Shown here: one piece after another, positions 1 to 12,922 of the stretch
How the letters are laid out: every line of letters begins with the position of its first letter
Numbering within the stretch: position 1 is the stretch's first letter
Assembly: GCA_004123355.1 (NCBI GenBank)
Contig: SCHM01000003.1
Coordinates: 1,364,001-1,428,000 of the forward strand
Origin: Amphirosellinia nigrospora
Taxonomy: Eukaryota; Ascomycota; Sordariomycetes; Xylariales; Xylariaceae
DNA: 64,000 nt
Reading direction: 5' to 3'
The notes under the pieces: model-generated
Database searches by the model: none
What the model saw: the letters and a program-made list of their open reading frames with translations, nothing else
What the model was told of the DNA's origin: nothing
Made by a program: the position numbers and the translations under genes

Positions 1-3000
1 TGGTGGTTTGTGGGTTCTTGGCGGGGACACAGCAGACACTGCCTCCTACAATTTGTTATAATCGCCAACCATGAGGGTCATGATCGACTTTTGTCATAAT
101 ATCGTATACGCGACGACTCTTCAGAAACCCAACAGAATCGACGGCAGTACCTACTGGATTGGTGGTCTTTACCCCAAAACATCATGCACCGGAGAAGCGC
201 AGGTGACGAAGTGAGGTTGAATCCGGTAACCGTACATGGCCCATTCTGAGAGCGTCGGTCTCCTCAAGTCTTAGGTTAGGGATGTAGTGTATGTAGTGTA
301 TGATGCTGTACATGAACAGCAGACATCACACATCACGAGCCAACCAACAACCCTAACAAGTTGACGACGTACGAGCGGGAAGCAGCGCTCGTGAAGAACA
401 GTTTGACGAGTGTGGCCAGCAAACCAATGCTTTTAAACTTGGAGACGAGATGCGCAACACACGCCCGCAACACACCCGCACTACGCCCGAGATGCATCGA
501 CGCCAAGGTAGTCTACCCCACCAACCCGACCAATCCATCCACCATCACGGCATTCAGCCCTCGAAACCGTACGATCTGTTCACCGGGGACGCAGCTCGTT
601 CGATTTCAGCTAGAGCCCGTGTATCAATCGATCTTCCCCTCCATATCCCATCATGATGTTTACAAAGATTTGGCCGCAAGAGAGAGTTCATAGACCAGGA
701 ATCGAGGTGCGTGACTCGATTTTCTAAGCGCCGCATCCGCTCTCGCTTGAGATTCCTATTCCTACGATGTCCATGTCACATGCTCAGGGTCTACGTAACC
801 CATTTCTCCAGGGCTATCTGAATCGAGCTCCCCCATCCGGGATCAACAACCCTAGTACAGGTTTACCCGACGCACAACATATGCATATCCCATCGTGAGG
901 AGATAGAGAGGATAGATCCATGAATTACCATACTTGGGCAGTTAAGAGTTCTATTAACACCGAGAGAAACAGCGACGGCAAATTCCGTCCAATCGAAAGC
1001 AACTAGCGACGGGTGTCGAACGACCAAGGCTCCAAAAATGTTACCCCCGAAAACCCGGTTAGGTAACCTGGTCGCATTTCCGTATGCGACGCGCTTCCCC
1101 GTCCGCTACATGCATTTATTTCTCGCTTAAATTCCTCGAACCCATTGATTTACGTCATTCGCGCCCGTCTCTTTTGCCCAATTCAGACAGGACAATCATG
1201 CAAAGCCAAGAGCGAGAGCGAAAGAGACAAACAAAACTTCCATTACTACCGTCTAGGTAGGTTACCTGATCGCAATCGCGAAATATGCATTGCCCTGGGT
1301 TCGAAGAGAATCCCCAGATCTCAACTGCTCTTGGAAGCTTGATTCCACGTAGTGTCCCACTGCTGCACTGTTTGCTGGCCCGCGGACCGCTGGGAGGATC
1401 CGCTCATGGTAAATTGCTCATGAGCCGAGGCTTCTGAGATGTAGCGGTCTAACGGCGTCTGACCGGATGGGAGGTTTGAGTAGCTGTGCTGGCTACCCTG
1501 CTTCGACTTTTGCTTCCTAGAGACCAACTTAGATCACTTGAGTGATTAAATAAGTGCATGGGGTATTTTTCTTGGGGCATGTTGCGCAGAATGTTTTGCA
1601 TATGGTTTCTTATTCATAAGATACAGGAGAGTTGTAGTGCTTAGTGAATCCTGCTGTTCTTAGATAATAATGAAAAGGAAAAGCAAATAATACTAACATG
1701 CTACTTACTTAGGATTCTCCGTGGCGCTGCGCGATGGCATATTGATTGAAGTGTATACGTATACTCGAGTGTGTGAGTGAGTGCTGGATACCTTTGGCTC
1801 TGTGATACTTGGAACTGGGGTAATGCGCCAAGTAGCCTCTCAGTGAAGAAGAATATAGATATATTGTTCGCGATGAGGGTGAGTAGGTTTGAGCTGAGGG
1901 TTGTTCTGCTGTGATTGCGTGTGCTCATAATAGAGTATGAAGTCAAGCAGAGCAGAGCCATCATGCTTTATAGTTCTTTCCGCGCTCTTAATCTCGACAT
2001 CTCTCAACTCATTCCGGAGTATTCGAGCACGGTTTAATGACGCCCAGGGTATCTTGGGTAACCCACACGAACTTCAGGCCCTCGCTGCCTGCAGGGACTC
2101 ACAACTGCCTGCCCTTCGATCCCTGAGGGATGCGACACATCTCGAGGAGGACGGAACGTAATCTAAAATCCCTTCGTTAGTCGTGCGAAAGGTTGCGAAA
2201 CTTGGCTATGTGAGGACGGGATGTCTTGTGATGTCGTGTGAGTGGTGGCAGGGCGTGTTACGTGGTGAGTTGGCGCAGGGTAGGACCGACGTGAGCCGAG
2301 ATGCACTGATACAGACTGAGTGGATGTGGAATAAACTGTACTGAGACTTTCAGGATCTTGCAAGTCAGTGCAAGGGTATGTATTAACTTCAGTTGCTGCC
2401 CACAGGGCCCAGTCCTCGTCGTTGACTAGTCCCTGACCATATACACATATGTCCTTTGTTCCCAGGGTTCAAGGTCTCAAGGGCATGGGGCGAGGCATGT
2501 ATAGATGATGCCTAAGGGGGTTCAGGCGAGGTATCGTGAGATCATCATAGCGACGTTGGCTACGGATGAAGACCTTGGGATGTGCTACACCGAGTGCGTT
2601 GAGTGTCCTGTCGTCCATGGTATGGTCGCTTAATGATGCCTCTGCTCCTAGTTTACAGATCCATAGCACGGGTGCGATAAGAATCCGCAAGACTGTTGCG
2701 TCGGGAAACCCTTAGCTCTTACGAATAGTACTGGTTTGTATTGTCGAAGATGTTTAACTGTCGACAGTATTGATGTCAGAACACAGTAACCTGGTGCTTA
2801 TCTCATCACAGCGATTGATTCACGTTTGCATTAATGAGAAGACGTCAGAGAAGATGGATATCATATTTTATTCGGTAGATTAGGAATGATTTCAACGGAT
2901 TAAACTCTCAACTGAGTTCATACATGAGTGAAGACCTCCTTTCCTCTGCCCAAATTCCATGGCTGAAAATAGTGAAAACCGTGTCCACTACCGGCACGTA

Positions 3001-3236
3001 CACGAGCATGAAGTCCATTATCATCATCGCCGTCGTATCATGAGTCATTACCTATAGACACCCAATCTCCAGCTGTCACGGAGAAGTGGACCTACTAGGT
3101 GAGACCAGCTACTTAGAAGGCCAATCCGATGACTAAAGGAATTAATAAAGTAAAAGGCGCTCAGGAACAGCACCGAGGAGATATGAATGAGACCTGAAAG
3201 ACACAATGAGATAAAGATGAGAAATAACAGCCAGAG
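1..3236. other. Intergenic, no supported gene
   Basis: Open frames here are all under about 110 codons, overlap on both strands and show no recognisable domain, signal peptide or intron-bounded continuation. I see no RNA gene. A TAGGTAGG/TACCTA-type short motif occurs near 1055-1075 and 1252-1266, as in other intergenic parts of the window. Confidence 0.5.
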
Positions 3237-5215
3237 TTATTTGCGAGTTGTTCTACCCTTCGCCGTGTTTCTCCTCTTCAACGGCGACGGTGGCAGAAGG
3301 CTATCGGAACTGTCACGGCGACGTTTAGAAGGGGACGTACTAGAGGTATTATGTTTCCTCTTACAATGAGCACCCACTACACGCTGGGAGTTAGTTATTG
3401 TTGTTTATAGCGTGATTATGAGGGTGCAGGATTGCTGTGTATAGCGTGATTACCAAGGTGCAAGAACGTCGTGCTCTGAAATTTGCCAAAACAGGAAGAA
3501 AATATTTTCGAGAATTACGTACTGTTATCACTGCGGGTGAACATTTTGCCACAATAAGGGCAATTTGTCGGGGGCTTTCCCCGTGTCGGCCTTTTATATG
3601 CTTCTTCAAATAGTTTTTGAACTCCTCTGGCTTCCCTGATGGCTTGTATTCACACATGTGGCATTTTAGCTCTGTTTCTGGCGAGGCGAGCTGGGCGAAG
3701 TCCCCGAATTCAGCATCGAGGAGGGCGATGCCGACGGCGGGGGATTGAATGTGGAATTTGGAAATGACTGGGGCATGAAGATATTTTCTACCAGAGAGAA
3801 AGGATCTGACACGGGCACTGTGTTTGGCTGCGAATATGTAAAACTCATAGGTTGACTAATCGCCGATTGCATTGCCATTGTGGTAGGATAATTGACGGTG
3901 TGGCTCCTATGCACTGGTGCACTGAAGTCTGGAGTGGACGCAGGAACATCTATAATTGTTGGGGATGTCTCTAACCTCAACTTGAGATGACCGGGATGCA
4001 GATTCGCCGATCTGAGAAAGGTTTCCGGATTTGGTGTATCGAGGGGTCCGAGACCATGATTTACCGGCAAGTTTTCATAGAGACTGGCAGAGCGTTGATT
4101 TTTGACACACGTGTTAGAGCTGGCTTGACCATAAAGTTCGGTAACGCAACGAGTAACTCTTTTCACCATGCTTCGGGAATCACGGCGACGAATATTGGCC
4201 GGGATATCCCCGTGAGTGGACGATTTAGGCGAGATATTGGTATTCACTAGATCCCCATCTGGACTGGCTGTTGCTGAAGATATCTCCGATACAGGGTATA
4301 CGGTAGGGTTCTCTGGCTGACGTTGCGCTTGTGTTGGGCTATTTGGGAAGCTCAAATCTCCAGTGCGTGATGCCATAGACAATTCCGCCCCAGACAGCTC
4401 TGAGAGGCCAGGTGACGATGCTAGCTCCCAGCGTGGGTCATCTGGCAATTCCAACTGATTTGGGGAAAAGGGAGGTTTGGCTGAGTGCGTGCAATCGTCT
4501 GCAATAAAATGTGTGGTAGGGCCAGTGCCTTGCATTGATCTCTGGCCCAATGAAGCTTTGCATTGGCAACAAAGCTTAGCCTCCGCGGGTTTCTGGGTAT
4601 CTAGGCGATTATTCGTAAGGCCACCAAAGAATTTTCGAATTTTCTGCCCAAGATGCTCTCTGTCCCAGCGGCACTTGGTGCTAGATCGAAGTCGGAACGA
4701 TTCGTTCCGACCACAAGGCGGACACCGGAACACGCCTTTATCGAAATGCTTGCAATGTTTGACATGTCTCAGCATGGATTTGACATTATTGTGCTGTACC
4801 GCGCAGTCCACAAATAGGCAGGTGAAATTGTCGTCTCCCTCTTCGAGCAAATAGAACTCTAACGCTCTGGCATAAAAGCGAGCCTTGCCACAGTTGTTCA
4901 GGACCTCAGAGCGAAACCTAACATTTCGATTAAGTAAGAACGGGATTACAAAGAGGCGTTCACGTACGGACAACTTGAGCTTGAAGCATTATTTGTCACT
5001 CCATTCGGGTCATAAGAGAAGTTCGACTCAAGTTCTTGGCTCCAATGAGGTGACCCGTACGAAACTAATTGGTGCTCATACGAGGACGAAGGATATCCAT
5101 ACGGGCTGTCCACATTGTGCTTATTTGGTTGGTTGTGGCTCTCCATGTTGTAGGTATTGTCGATTAATATCTGTGGAGAGAATTCCATGTCGTAGGAGCT
5201 TGGGTCCATTATCAT
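3237..5215 (-). CDS. C2H2 zinc-finger transcription factor, fungal type
   Basis: Probable nuclear DNA-binding regulator. Exon 1 (5215-4968, starting MIMDPSSYDM) joins exon 2 through a 50-bp intron (4918-4967, GTACGT...TTAG). A Cys/His-rich block with CLFVDC, a HVKHC cluster and CPPC lies at about residues 115-155, followed by a long Ser/Pro-rich linker. The C-terminus holds a finger KCHMCEYKPSGKPEEF...HIKGRH and a classic C-x2-C-x12-H-x4-H finger, CPYCGKMFTRSDN then MGAHCKRKH. The second is split by an intron at 3377-3522 that closes its pattern exactly. A basic tail (SPSKRRRD..., ...TTRK) ends at 3237. The linker before KCHMC changes frame, either through a 101-bp intron or a lost base near 3735. 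A one-base lapse lies between the two fingers at the C-run 3579-3582. Target genes are unknown. A decayed gene is possible, but the intact finger spacing argues for lost bases. Confidence 0.8.
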
Positions 5216-8200
5216 AAAGGAGACGTGCGCCTAGAACTTCGGGAGAAAAGTCGTCATTAAGCGAGAGATGGTTCATAACCGAAGTGGCCAAAAGCTAGCG
5301 GCCTCAAAACTCTTTTTGACAGAGTTGGAAGGGACCGAAGGGCATAGCCAAATGCGCAGGCACAGAGATAACTCCATCGGCTCGGACCTGAATTCACTCG
5401 TCCCTGGAATCTTTTCTCCCTGCAATGACCATGTCTGCCGCGAGATCGGAACCTCGTATTACGACTGCCCTTGAACGACTATGTCTCACCGAAAACGCTG
5501 CGTAGAAGGGCATGGGTGCTTCAAATTCGGCAGGGGGTTCAAGGCTCTCGCTGATCGTTTATCTAGCTAATCATGAAATATGTCCAATCAGCAGATGCCA
5601 GGTCAAGGAAGTAGAGGGAAGTGGAAAAAAGGCTGAATAAGGGCTACCAGAAATGGAAAGGAGTTTGGTTGCCTACTTCTTAGCAATGACTACCGATGTA
5701 CCCGACAGGACCTGGAATCGTGGAGACAATTCCCTTCGCATGACGACTGAGACTAGTAGGGACGGGCCTTGGCCAATGATTCCAGTCCCTGACCATGGTA
5801 GCAGGTCGTGTGCGGCAACTCCTCGCGTCGTGGTGATAGTTGAGAGAACGGAACGCTGGTGAGGTTTGCATATCCCTTGCTTCCCTTGCTTCCTGGAGTA
5901 ACAAATGAGTCGGGAATGATTGTCATGGTCAGGCAACGAGGCAGGGATATGCACCACGACACGTTAGGCAATATATGAACTTCGTGAGAACTCAACTTGA
6001 GATCAGAAACAGCAAGATGATAGCAAAGGTTTTGAAAGATTCACAGAAATCAAAACGTGTCAAAAGTCTTTGAGAACAATGGTAATCTAGTATACGGCAG
6101 CTAGAAGATAGTTATAATACCTGCTGGCGAGACATGTATGGGGGCCGACAGGAATAGCATATAATTAGGGGTACAGCCGACATCACGTTCTGATCTACTA
6201 GTAGCCGTAAGCAATGTGGAACATTACGGTTGTACTTTTGCATCCATGCCACAACAAACTTTCCAGCATTGCAAGGCGAGGCGAAAATCAAGAGAAATCT
6301 ATTTTGATCGGAGGGGCAGTGTTCCGACATGGGCACAATGCCTGCTGCATCGCCCCTCGTCCGAAATGATAAGTTCCTATGACTACAACATGTAAGGCCA
6401 TGTGCTCTCTGAGGTGAGGGGTCGAAGATTGGAATAGTAGGTTCGAGCCTGATTCGAGGAACATGAAGTGTGGGGTGGGATGAACGAAGCTGGGACCATG
6501 TCCTACGCGGAATAAGCCTGCTCTCCAACTCTCACCGATGCTCAGAGTTATTGTAATGCAGCTGGAGGTGAATTGGCGCATTTTGTGCGACATTTCTCGA
6601 AACATTGCAAGGAGTGGTGGGAAGAGAGTCAGTAGTGTTCGTGGTGTCTGCCAAGTATTTTGTTTCATTGCTTTCTCGGCCATCTCCAATTCAGTCTCTC
6701 TACAGCTTACATGCCAAATAGCTAGCCTGTTTTATTAATGGCGCGCGGATATGATGCAAACACTTCCTATTGAGGGTGGTGCCATATGCACCTCAGTCAC
6801 ACAGTATCATCGAATCAACGCCACGATTTTCGATCCATGTACCTCTGTCGAGAGAGGGCTGTAGCCAAAACAATGGGTGTAAATACATATTATGGAAATA
6901 GAACACACGGAAATCTAAATCTGAGCTGGCTAAGTGTGGTGTATGAATTGTGTAAGTTGTGAGGGTGAGAACAAGGCTGAGCGTAAGTGAGATGTTGATT
7001 AAACTACCAATGGTCGAACATCAAAGTGATATATAGCGGCTGTAGCTCTATACAGTCTCAGGTATGGAGGTGATTGCCATTTTTTTGCTAGCTTAACAGC
7101 CCAGTTTGTCGCTATGTATACCTACGGAGGTAGTTTTGATATTCAAATGAGAATTCTGTATAACGAAAATTATTCTCTCGGATTGACAAAACCTTGCCAA
7201 GCCTAACTTTCGTATCTCATCTGGGTGTTGAAGCTCTCAATAATATGTCGGTCGACTATAGGTGCCTCCTTCCCCTTTGAGCAAACCAGCCAGCCAACAC
7301 TTCTAAGTAGGTAGTATCGTCGGCCCACAATCAACAACGCCACCGAACTTACACTACGTCTACACTTCCGATAGGATGATTAAAGTGGCCCAGGCTGTGT
7401 CATCTATAGAGTCATTGTCCAATTCCTGAAATTATATGGAGTTACTGACAAAAGCTGCAAAAAACATGGTGTGCTAGGACTAACAGCACTCTATAAAAAG
7501 ACCGATTTTGCCTAATAGGGTATTTAAAGGCCGGAATGGAGAATGAGTGCGCCACTTGTCACTTGGCCTAAATTTAATGAGAGAAAGGGAACTGACTAGA
7601 ATGTAACGTAGGTGTCTTGCCCTAAATTTGGTTTTTATCAGTAACGAGCCTTGTAAAAGGATTTAGAAGTGAAATTTATAGGGTTAAGGGCATTTTTGCA
7701 ACAGATATACAGGCTAACGTAATGCTATGGACGACGAAACCGCTTGTAAATGGTATTATATAACTCACATGCGTCATCCATAAAAATCGGATGATCTCCT
7801 CTGCAAGACGCCGAAAGTCGTTCAAATGGAACGCACACATGCCAACGACACGTGTACCTGCCCGGCTCGTGTCACGATAACATTATAGGTATCGAAAGAA
7901 GAGAAAATGAAAATTACCCTTGTATCACAGCTTAGTTTCACCGTTTATATTCGCCTAAGGCGAGACGCGCGAAAGCACTGCTCGTTGTCCTTTTTAGCGC
8001 TTAGCTAGAGCCTCAGGCGCAGCGAACATAAGCTTTAAAACCATGGCCCCCTCGTAAAAGATTTGCCGCAATGCTGGCATCAAGTTGACTTCCTATAGCA
8101 ATTCCTCATGTGTTCAACCCAGCCCGTGAGTAGTCGCCCTAGGTGTTACGCTTGAGCGTGAAGCAGGCGTGAAGACATTGCAATCCTAGCTAAATTGTTG

Positions 8201-9723
8201 AAGGAAGCAATGGGCAACTTACTATAGCAATACATCATGACATTTATCTAAACATAGGAAATCACAGCTCTATTCCGTTGGATATATCTAGACGCGCAGG
8301 TACCCTATCGCCAATCAAGTCGCGTGATTAACCAGTCGTGTCGTTCGGTAAGCGACAAGGTTACCGACGAGGTAGGCGAACTTCACTACCCAAGGCAAAA
8401 CGTTGCTAAATATAGTGGAGGTGGTATATGGGGGCGGCTTTCGGCTTTCGACTAGCTAGCCATTCATAGGCTTGACCAAACTGAAAGAAGTTATGGAAGG
8501 CTGGAAGGCTGGATGGGGTTTGGGTTGCATCTGAGGCGAGTTCGAGTCAGGCTTAGCATGATTGAAATATCTTAATGACGCTTGAAGACAGCACCCTGTA
8601 GCTTTAAGCATACCTAAAAATGCGGCATACCTTCTTGAAATAAATAGCATTCTATGTGCTGCACCTTCGCATGATGGGACGCATCATTCCAGAATATAGG
8701 GGTATTTCAACGTGCGGCACCTTACATTCTCCGTGGCGAGATAGAGCTTCGCTGAACGGTCGGAGACCAGCGCATACCTCTAAATGGAGCTATTTATTAA
8801 AAAAGCCATAATATTATAGTTTGTTGGCGATAGTATAGTCAAAACCTGCAACGGACCAATATAAACCTAAAAACATGTCTATCGCGACGCTTCAGCTCAC
8901 ATTACCACCTACATCATGCGTAAGCATTTGTTGAGGTATAGCACAGGAAAATTCAACGTTCGAATGCACAATATTTAATATCATCAGCTGTGAGACATTT
9001 GAGGAAATAAAGGGTGGTTAGGAATTATAAGTGCTGAAAAGACTGTAACCGGTAGGCGAGTGAATGCCCCTTATCATCTCGTCAATTAACCGCCGATACA
9101 TTTCTACATACGTGCATGTATATCAGCTCGTCATTTACGGCTATTTTGAAATTACTCGAGTAAGCAACAGCGCTCGGTCGACTTGAAGGTGGTTGGCCTT
9201 CTAAGCGATGTTTTAATTGAGAACTACGTTGCGCTACCTACCTACCTAAGTACTTAGTAGGTAGGGTGGCTGAATCTCTCGTGATGTCTTTTTTATAGGT
9301 ATACGTATAAATCTGGCCGAAGAATCGCCTGGAAGGGCTTTGGTTTATGCTCTCCCTCAATCCTCGCTCAAGTTCGTGGTAATTCCATCTTCATACCTGA
9401 GGCCGGTTAGCTACGGTAACTGCAGGATGCCCTGTTAACTGGGCCGGGGCTTACGTAATTGGTTATGGTTATGTTCCTAGCTCCCCGGATCGGGTATCGA
9501 TATCTTATTACCGGGGCTCAGTGGCTTAGCGGGCCCGCCCATCCTACCAGCTGCAGGCGCTGATTCCATCTCGCTCCAACCAAACCAAGCCAACCAACAA
9601 CCAGCACTCAGTCACTGATACCATTTCATTCTACGCCTGCACTGGGTCCGTATATACCCTTCCTCCACATCACTTGTCTATTTCCACATCCTTCTTCTCC
9701 CTATCATTGTTTTTTAATTCGCC
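5216..9723. other. Long stretch with no supported gene
   Basis: Overlapping minus-strand frames at 5673-5995 and 6112-6689 (up to about 138 codons) have no recognisable domain and ordinary non-coding composition. They could be remnants of one gene, but I cannot join or name them. From about 6.8 to 9.6 kb the DNA is AT-leaning and non-coding. A near-palindromic TACCTACCTA...TAGGTAGG motif lies at 9236-9266. The last 200 bases form the promoter and CT-rich leader of the Tudor-domain gene. Confidence 0.45.
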
Positions 9724-10739
9724 ATGGCCGATATTTCAAGCATCGAGGAGGATATCAAGCAGTTCCGAGAACAGGTGTGTTTCGCGACTCGTCAATGGCC
9801 GAACGAAGCTGACCGCCCTGTGCCAGCTTGATGTTGTAGAAGCTGGTCTCCGAGATGACCAAAGTAACGCAGAACTCCTTGCTCTCAAGTCTGAGTTAGA
9901 TGATGCGCTCTCGCTACTAAACGAAACCCTTGCTGAACTAAAGCCGACAAAGGCACCGTCGAAGCCCCAACTCGCAGCCCCAGCCCCAGCCTCGGCGCCG
10001 TCGCCACCACCGGTCCAGGAGAAGTGGTCGCGAGAGAACCATCCCGCCTTTAAGAAGCCCCAGCCGCCCGAGGAGAAGGAAGCCGACGCCGGTCCCGTGA
10101 ACTACAAGGTCAACGACAATGTTATGGCGAAGTGGCTGTCCGGGGACAAAGCTTTCTACCCCGCTCGCATCACCTCCATCACCGGCTCCTCTACCGCGCC
10201 CATATATGTCGTCAAGTTCAAGAGCTACGACACGACCGAGCAATTGCGCTCCAAAGATATCCGCCCCGTCGCACAGAAGAGAAAAGCCGACGGAACACCC
10301 GTCAATACCGCTAGTCCCTTCGCCACACCCGCCCCAATGCCGCTGCCGTCCTCCACCTCTACCGACTCAGGCGTAATCTCCGCTGCCGCCAGCATCAACC
10401 CCGAACTGGCCCAGAGGAGCAGAGAAAGAGGCTCTCAATAACGCTGGCGATGGGAAGCGAAGGCGAAGAAAATCAAGGCCAAGAAGGAGCTCGAGGCTGG
10501 CAAGAACAAGTGGCAAGAGTTCAACAACAAATCCAAGTTCGCCAAGGCGAACAAGTCCAAGAAAGACAGCATGTTTCGTACGCCGGAAGGCGTTCACGGA
10601 GAGGGTTGGTGTTTTGACTCCTATCACTATGAAGCTATACTGACCTGCACGTAGTTGGTTTCACAGGCTCGGGACAGGCCATGCGGAAAGATCCCTCGAG
10701 GACCCGCCACTCTACCAAGCCAATGAGGATTTGGACTAA
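9724..10739 (+). CDS. SMN/SPF30-family Tudor-domain splicing factor
   Basis: Likely nuclear pre-mRNA splicing factor of the SPF30/SMNDC1 family, whose Tudor domain binds dimethyl-arginine of spliceosomal proteins. Exon 1 (9724-9774) encodes MADISSIEEDIKQFREQ and joins exon 2 at 9827 to give a coiled-coil N-terminus. A Pro/Ala-rich linker follows, then the Tudor core (KVNDNVMAKWLSGDKAFYPARI through VVKFKSYDTTEQL, about residues 125-175). Downstream are the family signatures KELEAGKNKWQEF, DSMFRTPEGV and, after an intron at 10605-10654, VGFTGSGQAMRKDPSRTRH. The tail LYQANEDLD ends at 10739. The frame lapses near 10421-10465 (stop TAA at 10439) and again near 10710, although the flanking family sequence is intact. 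I infer dropped bases. It converges with IND1. Confidence 0.87.
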
Positions 10740-11256
10740 TGCTGGCTACAGACGATACCAAGCAAAACCCTTCAGTCAAGTGTATGAGGAATGGCGATGG
10801 GAGGGCTGTGATATTGGCGTTGGGGACTGTTTTAATAGGCTTTGTTTCCTCTATTTCCCTGAGTCACATAGTCTGCATGCTAACGTGTATAACGAGTGGG
10901 ACGCTACGTCGCGCGACGGCGATGCTCCGCTGGCGCCCGAGCCATATCTAGCTTGAGAACAAGAGCGAAGTCATTTCCACCATCCTTCTGGTCTGTTCCG
11001 TGTTGTTGACATGCTAAGTACTCGTGTATAGGCAGGGTATACGAAGTGACCGGACCTAGAAACAACAATATGCCGGCGCACACCACGACGTATGATCTGT
11101 TTTGATGTTTGCACCCATATAATGTGACTTGTTGCCAATTGATGTAATCTACAACCGGTATTGACCCGTGGTAGTACAATATATTTCTACATGTTTATAC
11201 ACAATATAGAATGCGATCTTTTGTTCTTTTTTTCTCATCATGATGCATTTACTTTC
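10740..11256. other. Convergent 3' intergenic region
   Basis: Lies between the stop codons of the Tudor-domain gene and IND1, so it should hold both 3' UTRs. No domain or RNA gene seen. Small frames on both strands here are not supported. Confidence 0.5.
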
Positions 11257-12439
11257 TTAAAGTCCTATCTTTGTACACACTTGCCCCGCGATATCCATGA
11301 ATACCTTGGCTCTGTCACTATCAGGTTCCGCCACGACGGTAGGCTTACCCCCCTGCCCGTCGTCTGCGACTTTGTGGTGCAATGGGATATCACCAAGTAA
11401 ATCGAGACCGTGGTCCCGACAAACCCCGTACACTCGCTCATTGGACCCGAACACATCATTGTAATTATGGCAGTGCGGGCAACAGAACGTCGACATGTTT
11501 TGCACGAGGCCGAGGAGGGGCACCTCGACCTTCTTAAACATATTGATGCCCTTGACGGCGTCCTTCACTGCTAGGGGATGCGGTGTTGTGACGATAACGG
11601 ATCCTGATGCATTCGATTTGTGTTAGTCGATTTTTCTTCACACCGAGCCTCACATCTATGGATGGAAAACTTCGTACCATCTAGCACGACCTGCTGCGTG
11701 ACGCTGAGCTGTGTGTCGCCTGTACCTGGAGGTAGGTCGAGCACTAGGACATCCAGACCACCCCACTCGACCTCGTGCAGGAGCTGTTGCAGCGCTTTCA
11801 TGACCATCAGCCCGCGCCACACCACGGGCGCGTCCTCGCCGACGAGGTACCCCATTGACATGGTCTTGACGCCGTAGTTTGAGAGGGGGAGAAGCTGGTT
11901 ATCTTTGAACTCGTTTGTTAGTGATGTCATTTCAAGAGAATTGTTAATGAGCAAGTGTGCGTCAGGGGTATGGTCACTCACTAGATGATAACCTCGGCTC
12001 TCCTGACAGGTTGAATAGCGTCGGTATAGACGGACCGAAGATATCTGTGTCTAGTATACCCGCACGATATCCCATGTGCGCGAACGCGAGGGTTAGGTTG
12101 GCTTTTCTGATATGTTAGTATCCCTTTCGTCGAAATACCTAGGAACGGAAGTACAAGGGGGATTGTGTACCTGCGACCGTACTCTTCCCCACGCCGCCCT
12201 TCGCCGACGACACGGCGACTACCTTGGCGACGTCCTTGATCTTCCGCCGCTCCGGAAGACCCCGTTGCATGCGTGGATGGACCCCGTTCGCGGAAGGCCC
12301 TACATTCCAAGGATTGCGTGTTAGTTTGGCCTTGAGTGAAATTATTGAAGTTGTGTATTGTGTGGGAGAGATTTACTAGGGGGTTTTCATGTTGAAGAGG
12401 TCGTAGGGTTTGGAAGAGTCGGGTTTGGGTTGGCCTCAT
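11257..12439 (-). CDS. ind1: IND1/NUBPL-type mitochondrial Fe-S P-loop ATPase
   Basis: Mrp/NBP35-family scaffold ATPase that in fungi delivers iron-sulfur clusters for respiratory complex I assembly in the mitochondrial matrix. Five exons: 12439-12377, 12299-12171, 12101-11982, 11902-11678, 11603-11257. Introns of 69-79 bp have CTAAC branch sites. The N-terminus ([21 protein letters not shown]) is Arg-rich and acid-poor, like a presequence. Exon 2 holds the deviant Walker A ([11 protein letters not shown]). Exon 3 gives [15 protein letters not shown]. Exon 4 gives [12 protein letters not shown]. Exon 5 carries the CPHC motif that bridges the cluster in this family. Summed exons are 884 nt, exactly one base short of a 294-residue frame. 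The missing base maps to the C-run at 12282-12285 between GLPRTG and [18 protein letters not shown]. Divergent from BFR2. Confidence 0.93.
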
Positions 12440-12922
12440 GGTGAGTGAGTGAGTCTTTGAGTTTGAGACGGGGCGCTCGCTCTGGCTGAGTGGAACTGAA
12501 AGGGTGATGAGGTTAGACGAATGAGTGGTTAGGCTCTGTTTTGAAGGTTAATCAGCTCCTGGTAAGTAAGTAACTAAACAACCTTAGAGACTTAGACAAC
12601 CCGGTAGGAAATTATGATTAATATTCTATACACAAAACTTCTTTCCATCCCTCATACATGTGGTAGGTACCTTATGAGTGACGCTAACGTGAGAAGCATG
12701 AGAGCAGAGAGAGATACTTAGGTACAAGCAGCCACCTGCATGCAGCGCTATAGATCAAGGACCCACTGTAGCACCTTGGGTAATGATCCGCTGCCAATAC
12801 TGCCGTAGCTTACCGCTAAAATTTTCCAGGCGCTCCCCACTTACAATTGATGAAGCTTTAAGGTAACACGACTGAAGCTTGGCTGAGACCGAATTACAGA
12901 AATTGCACTATACGACACCATC
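12440..12922. promoter_or_regulatory. Shared divergent promoter of ind1 and bfr2
   Basis: This 483-bp gap lies between two divergent start codons, so it must hold both promoters. It contains a GTAGGTACC motif near 12663. No clear TATA box seen. Boundaries are defined only by the two start codons. Confidence 0.5.

Noticed and set aside
6438-6460. GGTTCGAGCC resembling a tRNA B box
   Set aside because: No matching A box or cloverleaf could be built around it.
6112-6689. Overlapping minus-strand frames as a possible transcription-factor remnant
   Set aside because: No zinc cluster or other motif could be found; the similarity was only an impression.
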